This document shows, piece after piece, positions 44,858-53,908 of a stretch of 64,000 nt of DNA. The notes beneath the pieces were generated by a model. That model was not told the DNA's origin and made no database searches. It worked only from the letters and a program-made list of their open reading frames with translations. Source of the DNA: Bacteroidales bacterium (GTDB lineage: Bacteria; Bacteroidota; Bacteroidia; Bacteroidales; Marinilabiliaceae); the NCBI GenBank assembly GCA_024401335.1, contig JAKSLH010000012.1:1-64000 (forward strand), in the 5' to 3' direction. Position 1 is the stretch's first letter, and every line of letters starts with the position of its first letter. The translations under genes and the position numbers were made by a program.

Positions 44858-44865
44858 CAAAAATA
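44858..44865 (-). promoter_or_regulatory. -7 promoter element of the SUMF1-TonB receptor operon
   Basis: TATTTTTG on the minus strand implies a 5' leader of about 80 bases before the lipoprotein ATG at 44770. The rest of the 195-base gap to the next gene is AT-rich with no other clear feature. Confidence 0.5.
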
Positions 44866-44965
44866 TAAATAAAAATGAAATAATATGCGCTTATAAGTAT
44901 TAATAAGTTTTTATGGTACAAATGTGATAATATATATGTAATACAGATGTATAATGGTGTATTTG

Positions 44966-46036
44966 TTATATCACTATATACCCAAGTGATATGACGCTTA
45001 TGCTTATCCAGAGTATGATGCCTTGGAAAAGTGGACGTATGCCGACAGTCTTTAGTGTTTTGCGTGTGAGTCCGGCACCGATGAAGAAAAGTGAAAGGGT
45101 TATCATGCTCTTGGCCAGGCGGTTTACACATCCGCTTATAGCCGTGCCTATGGTGGATGCCTCTTCTCCGATGACACTTGCGTTGGATAGAATGTAGGTG
45201 TTGACCAGTATTGCTACGACAAACCAGATGATAAATGTAGGGATCGTCTTATACCATGGTTTGCTTACGCCTTCGTTGTTTTTGTCGCTACGGAAGAAGA
45301 ATGGGGTAGTGAGCACCAGTGCGACTATCCATAAGGCTCGTGTGAGTTTGACTGTGGTTGCAACTTCGAGGGCTGATATGCCTTCCGAATGTAGCATTTC
45401 AGGGTGCATCTGGTCGTAGGCTGCGCCTGCTCCAACTACCGAACTCGTGTCGTGGATGGCTATAGCGGCCCACATGCCGAACTGCTTCATTGTCATGCCT
45501 ATGGCATCGCCGATATACGGGAAGACAAACAGGGCTATGGCGTTGAGCACGAAGACTACACCGAGTGCAACAGACATCGATTCTGAACGAGCCTTTATTG
45601 TTGGTCCTACAGCAGCAATGGCCGAGCCGCCACAGATGGCAGTGCCCGATGATATGAGGTAGCTGGTCTGAGAGTCTACCTTGAGCATTTTGCGGCCGAT
45701 GACATATCCGAGTGCAAGAGTGCCGAATACGCTTATGATGGTGAACATCATGCCTTCGCGGCCCGAGGCTATTGCGGCGTTGACATTCATGCCAAATCCG
45801 AGTCCGATGACAGAGTACTGGAGCATCTTCTTTGACATCAGTTTGGTGAAGTTTTCATACGTGGAGCCAAATATGAGTGCGAATGCAATGCCGATGAGAA
45901 GTGCGACAGGCGATGACACCCATGAGCCTATCCATGCCATAGGGCCGAGGTCGAGTCCAAATTGTTTGATGGCAAATTCAGCCAGAAGAGATATGGCCAG
46001 TACGGCCACGATTGCTACATATAGAATCTTGTTCAT
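44966..46036 (-). CDS. YeiH-family (UPF0324) putative sulfate/anion exporter
   Basis: Inner-membrane protein of 356 residues with about ten helices. The family signature is visible in YSVIGLGFGMNVNAAI, SYLISSGTAICGGSAIAAVG and IAIHDTSSVVGAGAAYD. UPF0324 members are listed as putative sulfate or anion exporters; the substrate has not been settled for most. It is monocistronic. A TAACTTTG -7 element at 46071-46078 precedes the start by 35 bases. Confidence 0.88.
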   Translation of the reverse strand: MNKILYVAIVAVLAISLLAEFAIKQFGLDLGPMAWIGSWVSSPVALLIGIAFALIFGSTYENFTKLMSKKMLQYSVIGLGFGMNVNAAIASGREGMMFTIISVFGTLALGYVIGRKMLKVDSQTSYLISSGTAICGGSAIAAVGPTIKARSESMSVALGVVFVLNAIALFVFPYIGDAIGMTMKQFGMWAAIAIHDTSSVVGAGAAYDQMHPEMLHSEGISALEVATTVKLTRALWIVALVLTTPFFFRSDKNNEGVSKPWYKTIPTFIIWFVVAILVNTYILSNASVIGEEASTIGTAISGCVNRLAKSMITLSLFFIGAGLTRKTLKTVGIRPLFQGIILWISISVISLGYIVI

Positions 46037-46193
46037 GCTTTTCGTGTCGCGCTAAATTTGTTTTGCAACGCAAAGTTAATGATATTCTATTGCATTATGC
46101 GTTGGTTCTATAAATTATAGTTTTTAAATCAGTCTTCTTTGATGATTATTGTCGTGTTATAATGTTTCATATCCAAAATTTCGTTTGATGTTT

Positions 46194-49100
46194 TTATTCT
46201 TCTGCAGCCATCGGGAGCTCCTCTTCATCAGCAGTGTCATAGTTTTTTATTGACACACTCTCGCTTCTATGTTCTTCGAAGTTTTCTACCTGATCCATAA
46301 CCTTAGAGAACACCTCTGGGCTATACTGAGGTGGATAGCCATTCTTTATAAGACAAATCTTGATGTCGAGCTTAAGCTGGTTGCGTACGTTCTGATTGTT
46401 GAGCCAGTCGGCAAAGCTGGATTTTGTGTCTATAATCTCTTTTACTTTCTTGGCTAGTGTTCTGCATTTCTCATTGATAACAATCCCATCTACATTCTTA
46501 TCTTCTCCATAAACAAAATTATGCTGGTCGCGAAGCGCTAAAAGAATATCATAGAATGCTTTTTCTTCGAATGTGAGTCCCATCTTGCGGAAACTCTCTC
46601 GACTCTCATTCATCTTCGTTAGAATCTCAAGAGCTTGTTCTGTAGCTGACTTGATGATGTCTTCAGACGCTTGTTCTTGCGTTGCGCCTGCTTCTTCTGC
46701 CGTCAGATGTTTGCGACGTTCGTGATATTCAGCAATGGTCTTCTCGAGCATCTCTTGGAATTTCTTGGCCTCCGTTTGGTTGGTTTTTCCATACTCCTTT
46801 ATCTGCTTTTTGAGCATCTTGATGAGCAGTTCTAGTTTTGTCGCCGGCATCTTGACATCAGAAAGGCGTTCGAAATACTCTGCAGAGAAGATGTCTTCTT
46901 CTTCGCCTGTCTCAAGAACACTTTCGACCTTATTGTATTTCAACGCCTGCTCTACCATCTTTGAAACTGTGCAGTTCATGGTGTCGGCATCGATATCGGA
47001 TGTGCCGCTCATTTTGCGGACAAAGCCAGCTATCGCCATGAAACTCTGCGCAAGAGCAGACTCTTCTTCTCCCAGTTCACCAGATGGCTGGCAGATGTCG
47101 TACGCTGTACGCATACGCTTGACAGACTGGAGGAAATATGTCTTGAAAGATACTTGCTGTGTTTTCTTTTTGCCTTCGGAATTGAGAACTTTAGTCGACA
47201 TGAAAACGAATTCCGCTGCTTCTGCAAGAAGTTTGTAGCGAAGCATTGCTTCACATTCAGGGTTCATGAATGGTGTAATGTCAAAACCTACAAACAGGCG
47301 TTTGATTATCTCCAGTTCTTCACGGAAAATCATGGTAGCTTGCTCCACATCATCGGATGTCGGAGCAACTGATGTGTCTCCACCATATATTTTCATGGCT
47401 TCGCGCATATTGTCTCGAATGCCAATATAGTCAATGATGAAGCCATAATCCTTACCTTTGTATTTGCGATTTACACGACTAATCGTCTGAATAAGCAGAT
47501 GTTTCTGCAGCGGTTTGTCGTTATAGAGGTATGTAAGAGAAGGAACGTCAAAGCCTGTAATCCACATATCTACCACAATGACAATGCTGAAATTAGACTT
47601 AGGTTGCTTGAACGCAGCATCAAGGTCGGCCGATCGTTGGTCGTTCTTGACTCCTCCTAGATAGTTATACATTTCCGCCTCGTCGTTGCTTCCAACGCTA
47701 GACACCATGGCGATAAATGGCATTGGCTTTAGTTTACGTAACTCCTTGTCGGTAACAGCAATACCATCAGGAGATTTTTTCTCCTCGAACCACTCCGGAT
47801 ACTTCTCCCTGAATACACTTAATAAGTTATATGCGATTGTGCGGTTTGCACAAGTAATCATGGCTTTCTGTACTCGATCTGGATCGGCTTCACAAGCTTT
47901 AGTGTAATGATCGTGAATATCTACAGCCAAACGCTCAAGACGATTCTTGTCGCCAAGAATAACCTCCATTGAGCTCATAGCCTGCTTGCTTGCCTCAATA
48001 TCCTCTGCAGTGGCACCATCTTCAGAACACTGCTTGTAGTAGTTTTCGATATCCTCAACTTTCTGATTGTCAAGCAGTACTTTTGCTATGCGAGGATGGT
48101 ACTTTATGGCAACTGTAAGGCCATCGGCAACTGCCTGGTCCATGGTGTAACGGTCAATCTCCTCACCGAAGGTCTGATAGGTCTCGGCTATAGGTGTACC
48201 AGTAAAGCCAACGAAAGTAGCATGAGGAAGAGCCTCTTTGAGCACCTTGGCGTATGGCTTGGATATCATCGCCTTCATATTCTCGTTTTCATCCTTGGAG
48301 AACTGTATCTTCTTGGAATGCTCGAGCTGGGTGCGATGTGCTTCATCAGAGAAGCAAATGATATTACGACGGTCGTTGATGAGACCTATCTTATCGTCTT
48401 TGCGGTCGCAGAACTTCTGTATGGTACAGATGTAGAATCCACCGCTTTGGCGAGAACCTAACTCGCTTCGCAAATGGGCTCTGTTCTTTACGACGGATAC
48501 CTCGCCAAGGTTGAGAAACTCCTTGCTCTTGGTAAAGAGTTTTGCTCCTTGTTGCTGGAGGTCTTCTCGGTCAACGATAAGAATGATGGTTGGAGAACCA
48601 ATCTCGGGAACATCTGTGCATCGGAGTGCCAACTGACGGGCAAGAAAAGCCATGGTGTATGTCTTTCCGCAACCTGTGGCTCCGAAATATGTTCCTCCTT
48701 TGCCGCTCTTGGTGGCAACTGAGTTTATGATGCTTTGTTTGAGGAGCTTTGAGGCAAAGAACTGTGGATAACGACAGACTATCTCTTGTTCGTCACTATC
48801 GTAAATAGAGTCTTGAAAATATATGTAGTCACGGAATATCTCAAGAAAACGTTGAGGTGAATAGACTCCTTTTATCATGGTCTCCATCTCCTTAAATGGA
48901 AGAGTGGATACCTTGTCGCCCTCGTTGACACGGCGCCATGCGTAATAGTGTTCGTATGGTGTACGCACAGTGCCAAAACGAGTCTTCACACCATCGGAGA
49001 TGCAAGAAAGAGGACAATAGTGGAGCAGGTGAGGAATGTCTCGCCAATAACGGATGGTGATTTGCTCCCATGCGTCTTTTATGGTGGCATGTGCATCAGC

Positions 49101-49586
49101 CGGATTTTTAAGTTCGATGATACACAGTGGCATTCCATTGACAAAAAGCATCACGTCTGGTCGGCGGTCTTTTATTGCACCGTTGTTGACGTAATCGACA
49201 GTGAACTGATTGACAACACGGAAAATGTTGTTCTTGTAGTTGTTGAAGTCGATAAGCGACACCATGCGTGCCATTCCGTTTTGAGGCGTAAACTGCACAC
49301 CATCGACCATCCAATTGTAAACTTTATGGAGTGTGGCAAAGTCGGTTTCGGCACCAACGAGACGGACGTTGTCGAATATCTGACTGACCTCGTCGGTAGT
49401 AAGGTCACTGTTAGTATCGGCAATGAACTTCTTGAAATCGTCAGCAATAAGCACATCGGTGCGACGGCTACGCACAATCTTATCGCCAGCAATGTAAGTC
49501 CACCCCTCGGCTTCGAGATAGCCGACGAAGGCGTATTCGTAGTCGGATTCGCAGTAACGACCGTTATAGTTGGTGAGTTTGGACAT
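46194..49586 (-). CDS. hsdR: Type I restriction enzyme, R subunit (HsdR)
   Basis: Motor and nuclease subunit, 1130 residues. The PD-(D/E)xK nuclease has D144 (RRPDVMLF) and E158/K160 (PLCIIELKNP). The SF2 translocase has Walker A GATGCGKT at 302-309, the DEAH box (ICFSDEAHRTQ), motif III-like FVGFTGTPIAE and motif VI-like LIQTISRVNRKYKGKDYG. The C-terminal helical region that contacts the methylase core follows. It is the last gene of the operon and starts six bases after the reverse transcriptase stop, so its translation depends on an mRNA that also encodes the transcriptase. Confidence 0.96.
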   Translation of the reverse strand: MSKLTNYNGRYCESDYEYAFVGYLEAEGWTYIAGDKIVRSRRTDVLIADDFKKFIADTNSDLTTDEVSQIFDNVRLVGAETDFATLHKVYNWMVDGVQFTPQNGMARMVSLIDFNNYKNNIFRVVNQFTVDYVNNGAIKDRRPDVMLFVNGMPLCIIELKNPADAHATIKDAWEQITIRYWRDIPHLLHYCPLSCISDGVKTRFGTVRTPYEHYYAWRRVNEGDKVSTLPFKEMETMIKGVYSPQRFLEIFRDYIYFQDSIYDSDEQEIVCRYPQFFASKLLKQSIINSVATKSGKGGTYFGATGCGKTYTMAFLARQLALRCTDVPEIGSPTIILIVDREDLQQQGAKLFTKSKEFLNLGEVSVVKNRAHLRSELGSRQSGGFYICTIQKFCDRKDDKIGLINDRRNIICFSDEAHRTQLEHSKKIQFSKDENENMKAMISKPYAKVLKEALPHATFVGFTGTPIAETYQTFGEEIDRYTMDQAVADGLTVAIKYHPRIAKVLLDNQKVEDIENYYKQCSEDGATAEDIEASKQAMSSMEVILGDKNRLERLAVDIHDHYTKACEADPDRVQKAMITCANRTIAYNLLSVFREKYPEWFEEKKSPDGIAVTDKELRKLKPMPFIAMVSSVGSNDEAEMYNYLGGVKNDQRSADLDAAFKQPKSNFSIVIVVDMWITGFDVPSLTYLYNDKPLQKHLLIQTISRVNRKYKGKDYGFIIDYIGIRDNMREAMKIYGGDTSVAPTSDDVEQATMIFREELEIIKRLFVGFDITPFMNPECEAMLRYKLLAEAAEFVFMSTKVLNSEGKKKTQQVSFKTYFLQSVKRMRTAYDICQPSGELGEEESALAQSFMAIAGFVRKMSGTSDIDADTMNCTVSKMVEQALKYNKVESVLETGEEEDIFSAEYFERLSDVKMPATKLELLIKMLKKQIKEYGKTNQTEAKKFQEMLEKTIAEYHERRKHLTAEEAGATQEQASEDIIKSATEQALEILTKMNESRESFRKMGLTFEEKAFYDILLALRDQHNFVYGEDKNVDGIVINEKCRTLAKKVKEIIDTKSSFADWLNNQNVRNQLKLDIKICLIKNGYPPQYSPEVFSKVMDQVENFEEHRSESVSIKNYDTADEEELPMAAEE

Positions 49587-49592
49587 AAGTTA

Positions 49593-51095
49593 TTATAAGA
49601 CAAATGAAACATTGGCTCCCTTTAGCGTTTTCCAATCATCATCAGGCAAATCGCTTGCAGGTAAACTTTCATAAATGAACAACCAATTTCTATCAAAATC
49701 TTCTTGGTTGTTTTTTAAATCAACTGCATGTTTTCTAAGAAGAGCTATTTCTACTTCATTGTTGTATTTTTTGAAATATAAAAAAGACAATAATTTAAAA
49801 ATACAAGATTCATTATCAATGGAATCTTGGGCTTTTACACTGTTTATATGAAAATCATATTTTCTAGCAAAAAACAAGGCATAACAAACCGCATCAAAAT
49901 TTTTTGCTTTTATTTCTTGATCAAATAATTTATTTGCAAAATATTCTATTTCGCCTTTGTCAACATTGAATTTTTTAAATACATATTCATCAATACATTG
50001 TACTAAATATGGATATAGTAAACATAAATGAAATATGGTTTTGACACATAATATTTTTGCTTGATTTGTCATTACGTCAATTGGCAAAGCTTTTATAGCA
50101 TAATTAAGGACAGCACTATTCCCATTATTTTTCTGCATTAACTCAATCGCATTGTCAAAATAAGATTGAGCACTTATGTAATCAAATTTGTCATCTCGAA
50201 AGAAGTTTTTTGTATTACTTATTTGCCTAATCCATTGTTCTGCCAAAGCTTTGGGCAACATAGAAATTTCAGTTTTTTTGTCATTGATAGAAAGGTCAAA
50301 TTTTCTCAATTCTGAATTAAGATCAATTAGAAATAAATGCGCTTTCTCGAAACTATCAACATAACATGTATAGTCGTCAATGTTACGGATGAATTTCCAA
50401 CCTTTTGAATATAATTCTTTATCTACAACAGTTAGTATTATTTCTCCTAACAAATTTGATATGTGCGGTCCAATCAGCAAACCATGCGTTTCTCCATATT
50501 TACAATTTTGAACATAATGATCTATTTGATTATACCACAGATTTCTTCCTCCTCTACCCGCATGCAACTTTGCCTCATTCTTGCCTACTAATGCCCAAGG
50601 CAACGAATGTGTATATATGCTTGGAAAACATTTTGATATATCTGCATGGACAATATATTTGCTTCCAATCAGTAGATCTAATTCTGGACTCCCATCTTCT
50701 TTCCAATTATCATAATTCATTTTGAAAAGCATTCTGGAATTGTTCATCTTTCGAAGATGAATTCGACTAACAATATAGTCTTGATTATTTGTGTTTTGAG
50801 AGAAATGATTTGTTAGTTGCTCCCAATTCTCTTCTACGCATTTACATAACTGTTGGTAAGACATTGGCGTAGGTATTCCGAGCTCGCGAACGCTGTTCGT
50901 ATTCCTTACACTATCATACCTGACAAAAGAATGCCATTTATCCTCGAAAGCAGGAGAATTGGCTTTACAGTAATCATAGAATGACTTTGATGTAAACATC
51001 GGAGGTATCTTTTCTGAGAACATACCAAAGCCCAACAGGCCTTCATAAAGTTCATCCGACGATATTTCCATTATAAAATCAGAGTATGTTTTCAT
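49593..51095 (-). CDS. Reverse transcriptase of the UG/Abi (defence-associated) type
   Basis: Protein of 500 residues with a reverse transcriptase palm. The first catalytic Asp is D152 in IVHADISKCFPSIY. In place of the usual PQG motif it has THGLLIGPHISNLLGEIIL (204-221). The active-site pair is D240-D241 in FIRNIDDYTCYVDS, and LSINDKKTEISMLP follows as motif D. The C-terminal ~210 residues are helical with no maturase, endonuclease or integrase domain and end FDRNWLFIYESLP. This architecture fits the unknown-group/Abi transcriptases used in phage defence; the exact group is uncertain. It lies 3 bases after hsdS and 6 before hsdR, and is more AT-rich than hsdR and hsdM, which suggests separate acquisition. 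Confidence 0.88.
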   Translation of the reverse strand: MKTYSDFIMEISSDELYEGLLGFGMFSEKIPPMFTSKSFYDYCKANSPAFEDKWHSFVRYDSVRNTNSVRELGIPTPMSYQQLCKCVEENWEQLTNHFSQNTNNQDYIVSRIHLRKMNNSRMLFKMNYDNWKEDGSPELDLLIGSKYIVHADISKCFPSIYTHSLPWALVGKNEAKLHAGRGGRNLWYNQIDHYVQNCKYGETHGLLIGPHISNLLGEIILTVVDKELYSKGWKFIRNIDDYTCYVDSFEKAHLFLIDLNSELRKFDLSINDKKTEISMLPKALAEQWIRQISNTKNFFRDDKFDYISAQSYFDNAIELMQKNNGNSAVLNYAIKALPIDVMTNQAKILCVKTIFHLCLLYPYLVQCIDEYVFKKFNVDKGEIEYFANKLFDQEIKAKNFDAVCYALFFARKYDFHINSVKAQDSIDNESCIFKLLSFLYFKKYNNEVEIALLRKHAVDLKNNQEDFDRNWLFIYESLPASDLPDDDWKTLKGANVSFVL

Positions 51096-51098
51096 ATT

Positions 51099-52217
51099 TT
51101 ATTCCTCCTTTCTCCCTTCCTCAATACTCCCTTTTATCAATATCGGACAAATATCCTTTATCTGCGCTTTCATACGCTCGTTGATAGTTTGCCTCTTTTG
51201 ATATACAGTAAAAATGTCAACAACACTTTGCTGGATATTAATATCTGGAATAGGAATTGTTATTTCGCCCATGTCATCAAATGAAAATATGTCACGAGTC
51301 GTTCCAAATGAAATAAAACCCGCATATCGTTGAGTTTCTGCACGATTCATCCATAAGAGCAAGTATTTCGGCAATAACTTATCTTTTTTGATAACTTCAA
51401 ATACTTGATAAGAATTTGAAACTACACAATCAGGTCCTTCTCTAAGTGCAATAGGAAGTTTTGTGTTATGTGCTTTCATTACTTTATTAAAAGCGAATTG
51501 CCCAGTTCTCACGACACTTCCATTTTCTGAATCTTCTGCAATTCGTTTAGGCTCAGTAAAAACATGTTCAACATTTACACCTTGAAATAGAGTTATAGCA
51601 TTGTTCTCATTTTTTTCATTCCTTTCTTCAATATACCCTCCAATCTTCTCGCAAGGCATTTCCCTTCTCAAATCCTCAATATACCCATCACACACCAGTT
51701 TCAAATCCTCCAGCCCACGCTCGTATGCCTGCTGGTTTTTAAGCATGGCATTGTAGATGTTGACGTATTTTTGCTGGATATCAAGGGAGGGAAGGTTAAT
51801 GGTGATATCACTCATATCGGCAAAACTAAATTCGGGACGTTGACTTCCAAAATTTCTAAAAGTGACTTCCCTACAAAATTCCCTTCGCCTAAAGTAAATA
51901 TACAAATAAGTTGGATCTATTATTTTTTTCCCTTCTTCGGTAAGGTAAAACACTATGTAAAGATGAGAAACTATACACCGTCCTTCTGTTCTATACGCCA
52001 AAGAACCTAAATCAATTCGAGTTGGGTTATAAACAAACGCTCCATTATCCACTATCTTATATGGCTTCAGATTAACATCTATAGGCTCTCCTTTGGGAGT
52101 TGCAAAAACACCTTTTGTATTAACCCCAACAATCATATCTTCCTTATAGAGTAAATCTCTATTATTCTTTGTAGAGCGTATGATATAGTCTCCTAATCTA
52201 ATCTTATTCAATCCCAT
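51099..52217 (-). CDS. hsdS: Type I restriction enzyme, specificity subunit (HsdS)
   Basis: DNA-recognition subunit, 372 residues. It has two target-recognition domains (about 1-150 and 190-330), each followed by a conserved helix: IQQKYVNIYNAMLKNQQAY with an adjoining coiled coil, and the related QQSVVDIFTVYQKRQTINER near the C-terminus. PSLDIQQKY and PIPDINIQQS mark the ends of the two domains. Length and symmetry are normal, so the subunit should be functional. The target cannot be predicted. The recognition domains are AT-rich compared with the conserved helices, as is common for exchanged domains. Confidence 0.93.
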   Translation of the reverse strand: MGLNKIRLGDYIIRSTKNNRDLLYKEDMIVGVNTKGVFATPKGEPIDVNLKPYKIVDNGAFVYNPTRIDLGSLAYRTEGRCIVSHLYIVFYLTEEGKKIIDPTYLYIYFRRREFCREVTFRNFGSQRPEFSFADMSDITINLPSLDIQQKYVNIYNAMLKNQQAYERGLEDLKLVCDGYIEDLRREMPCEKIGGYIEERNEKNENNAITLFQGVNVEHVFTEPKRIAEDSENGSVVRTGQFAFNKVMKAHNTKLPIALREGPDCVVSNSYQVFEVIKKDKLLPKYLLLWMNRAETQRYAGFISFGTTRDIFSFDDMGEITIPIPDINIQQSVVDIFTVYQKRQTINERMKAQIKDICPILIKGSIEEGRKEE

Positions 52218-52227
52218 AGCTCGAATA

Positions 52228-52779
52228 TTAATCTTGTTCGTCGCCTATCAGTTCTGCCAATTCTTGCATTTTGCGTTGTAGAAGTGCCTTGTTGGGCAGT
52301 TTCAATTCGTATTCAGCCACCAAAGTTGGTGATAGACTACGGCTAAGGGCATACTCCACTACTTCGTCATCCTTGCTTTTACAGAGCAGTACGCCAATGC
52401 TTGGATTTTCGTGAGGCTTCTTCACATCGCGGTCGAGAGTCCAGCTAATTTCTCTCAGCAGTGCTGAGAGTTTTTCATCGGCATCTTTATAGGCCTCATA
52501 AAACTGCTTCATACGCCACAAGTTCTGCTTCGAGAAACCTTCGGAATTCGGTTCCTGTGTGCGTATGTAGTTGGCCAGTTCTTCCACCACCGACTTGCCC
52601 CAGCCAGCTTCATCTATCTGATGGCTAATGTAGCTACCGACCTGCCAATAGAGGTCTATCAATGATGTGTTTACGGCAGCAAAGACCTTTTGCTTCGCCA
52701 CCTTAATCATTTCCATCACTTCGTCAAACTGGTGTGGAATATTATTATTTGTTCTTGCAATTTCGTTATTCGATTTCAT
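52228..52779 (-). CDS. DUF1016 (YhcG-like) protein lacking the nuclease core by internal deletion
   Basis: Protein of 183 residues. The first ~114 residues are a DUF1016 N-terminal winged-helix domain (AAVNTSLIDLYWQVGSYISH, then QNLWRMKQFYEAYK) ending ALLREISWT. The next residue begins LDRDVKKPHENPSIGVLLC and VVEYALSRSLSPTLVAEYEL, which in full-length relatives lies after the nuclease active site. About 160 residues, including the Asp and ExK, are missing, and the frame is kept. It therefore looks like a catalytically dead protein that retains its outer parts. It sits 12 bases after the intact DUF1016 gene and 10 before hsdS. Confidence 0.85.
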   Translation of the reverse strand: MKSNNEIARTNNNIPHQFDEVMEMIKVAKQKVFAAVNTSLIDLYWQVGSYISHQIDEAGWGKSVVEELANYIRTQEPNSEGFSKQNLWRMKQFYEAYKDADEKLSALLREISWTLDRDVKKPHENPSIGVLLCKSKDDEVVEYALSRSLSPTLVAEYELKLPNKALLQRKMQELAELIGDEQD

Positions 52780-52791
52780 AACCTATCCCCC

Positions 52792-53901
52792 TTATTTGTT
52801 AGAAGAGTTAAGTTCGTTTTCGATTTCCTCGATAGAAGGAAGCGAAGACTTGAAGTTTTCGGGAACGAGTTTAGAAAGCTCATATTCCGAAATGCCAAGA
52901 GGTATGTTTGTCATCTCAAGGGCGTATTGTGCCAGGATATTGTCTTTCTTCTTACAGATCAACAAGCCAATTGTTGCGTCGTCGCGGTCAGTCTTGAGTT
53001 GGTGGTTGACGGCTACGACGTATGTACCTAATTGCCCTATATTGTCGGAGTCGAATTCGTCGGTCTTTATCTCAATCACCACATATCGGTGGAGCGGTAT
53101 ATGATAGAAGAGCATGTCTATAAACTTTTCCTTCTCGCCAATCATTATGCGATACTCGCGACCTACGTAGGCGAAGCCCTTGCCAAGTTCGGTGAGGAAG
53201 CGCATGATGTTGGTCTCCAAAGCGTTCTTCAACTCCCTCTCGTTATAACTTTTGGTCATCGAAAGGAAGTCGAAACTATATGGGTCTTTTGTTATCTGCT
53301 GTGCCAAATCGCTGTCAACCTCAGGCAATGTGCGCTTGAAGTTTGTTACAGCTTTTCCCTGACGTTCATATAAGTCGGTATCGAGAAAGTTGAGCAACAC
53401 GGAGCGACTCCAATTGTTTATGTATGTCTGATGAACATAGAACATGGCTTTGGGCATGTCTTTGCTAAATTTATCCATGATATACTTGTGGTGATTCCAT
53501 GGAATAGACATCAACTCATTAAATACCATTTTTTCGGCAGAAATATTTACCCCAAGTTGGGGTAAACTTTCTTTACCTAATTCTTCCCCAAGTTGGGGTA
53601 ATTTTGCAAATAGCTTATAATAAGTAACATAGAACCTCTTGATATAATACAAGTTGGAGGTTGACAAACCTTTCACATCAGGCAACGCCGATTGCAAATC
53701 GTGGCTGACAGAAGCCATGACACCTTGTCCCCAACGCTCTTCGACTTTGAGTTCAACAATGTCTCTGCCTAAAGACCAGTAGAACTGCAGGAGTTCGCTG
53801 TTCACCTTTATGGCAGCCTTTATTTGACTCTGCTTGAAGCGCAGACTCAAATTATTTATCCACGTCTTGTATTCTTCGTCTATATGTATCAAATTACTCA
53901 T
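52792..53901 (-). CDS. DUF1016 (YhcG-like) PD-(D/E)xK nuclease
   Basis: Protein of 369 residues. The DUF1016 N-terminal domain (1-140) has AAIKVNSELLQFYWSLGRDI, TSNLYYIKRFYVTYYKLF and FNELMSIPWNHHKYIM. The nuclease has D262 (KFIDMLFYH) and E277/K279 (YVVIEIKTDEF), so the active site is intact. A 36-base in-frame duplication gives two LPQLG segments at residues 101-117. The family is frequently found inside type I restriction loci, but its role there is unclear. It follows hsdM by 7 bases. Confidence 0.9.
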   Translation of the reverse strand: MSNLIHIDEEYKTWINNLSLRFKQSQIKAAIKVNSELLQFYWSLGRDIVELKVEERWGQGVMASVSHDLQSALPDVKGLSTSNLYYIKRFYVTYYKLFAKLPQLGEELGKESLPQLGVNISAEKMVFNELMSIPWNHHKYIMDKFSKDMPKAMFYVHQTYINNWSRSVLLNFLDTDLYERQGKAVTNFKRTLPEVDSDLAQQITKDPYSFDFLSMTKSYNERELKNALETNIMRFLTELGKGFAYVGREYRIMIGEKEKFIDMLFYHIPLHRYVVIEIKTDEFDSDNIGQLGTYVVAVNHQLKTDRDDATIGLLICKKKDNILAQYALEMTNIPLGISEYELSKLVPENFKSSLPSIEEIENELNSSNK

Positions 53902-53908
53902 ATCGCTA

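Noticed and set aside
44814-45131. 105-codon minus-strand frame upstream of the SUMF1 gene
   Set aside because: It overlaps the 3' end of the YeiH-type gene in another frame and continues into an AT-rich gap. The composition is not protein-like.
49593-51095. Reverse transcriptase as group II intron, retron or diversity-generating element
   Set aside because: No maturase or endonuclease domain and no intron boundaries; no msr/msd-like inverted repeats in the 3-6 base gaps; no variable/template repeat pair or Avd-like gene nearby.
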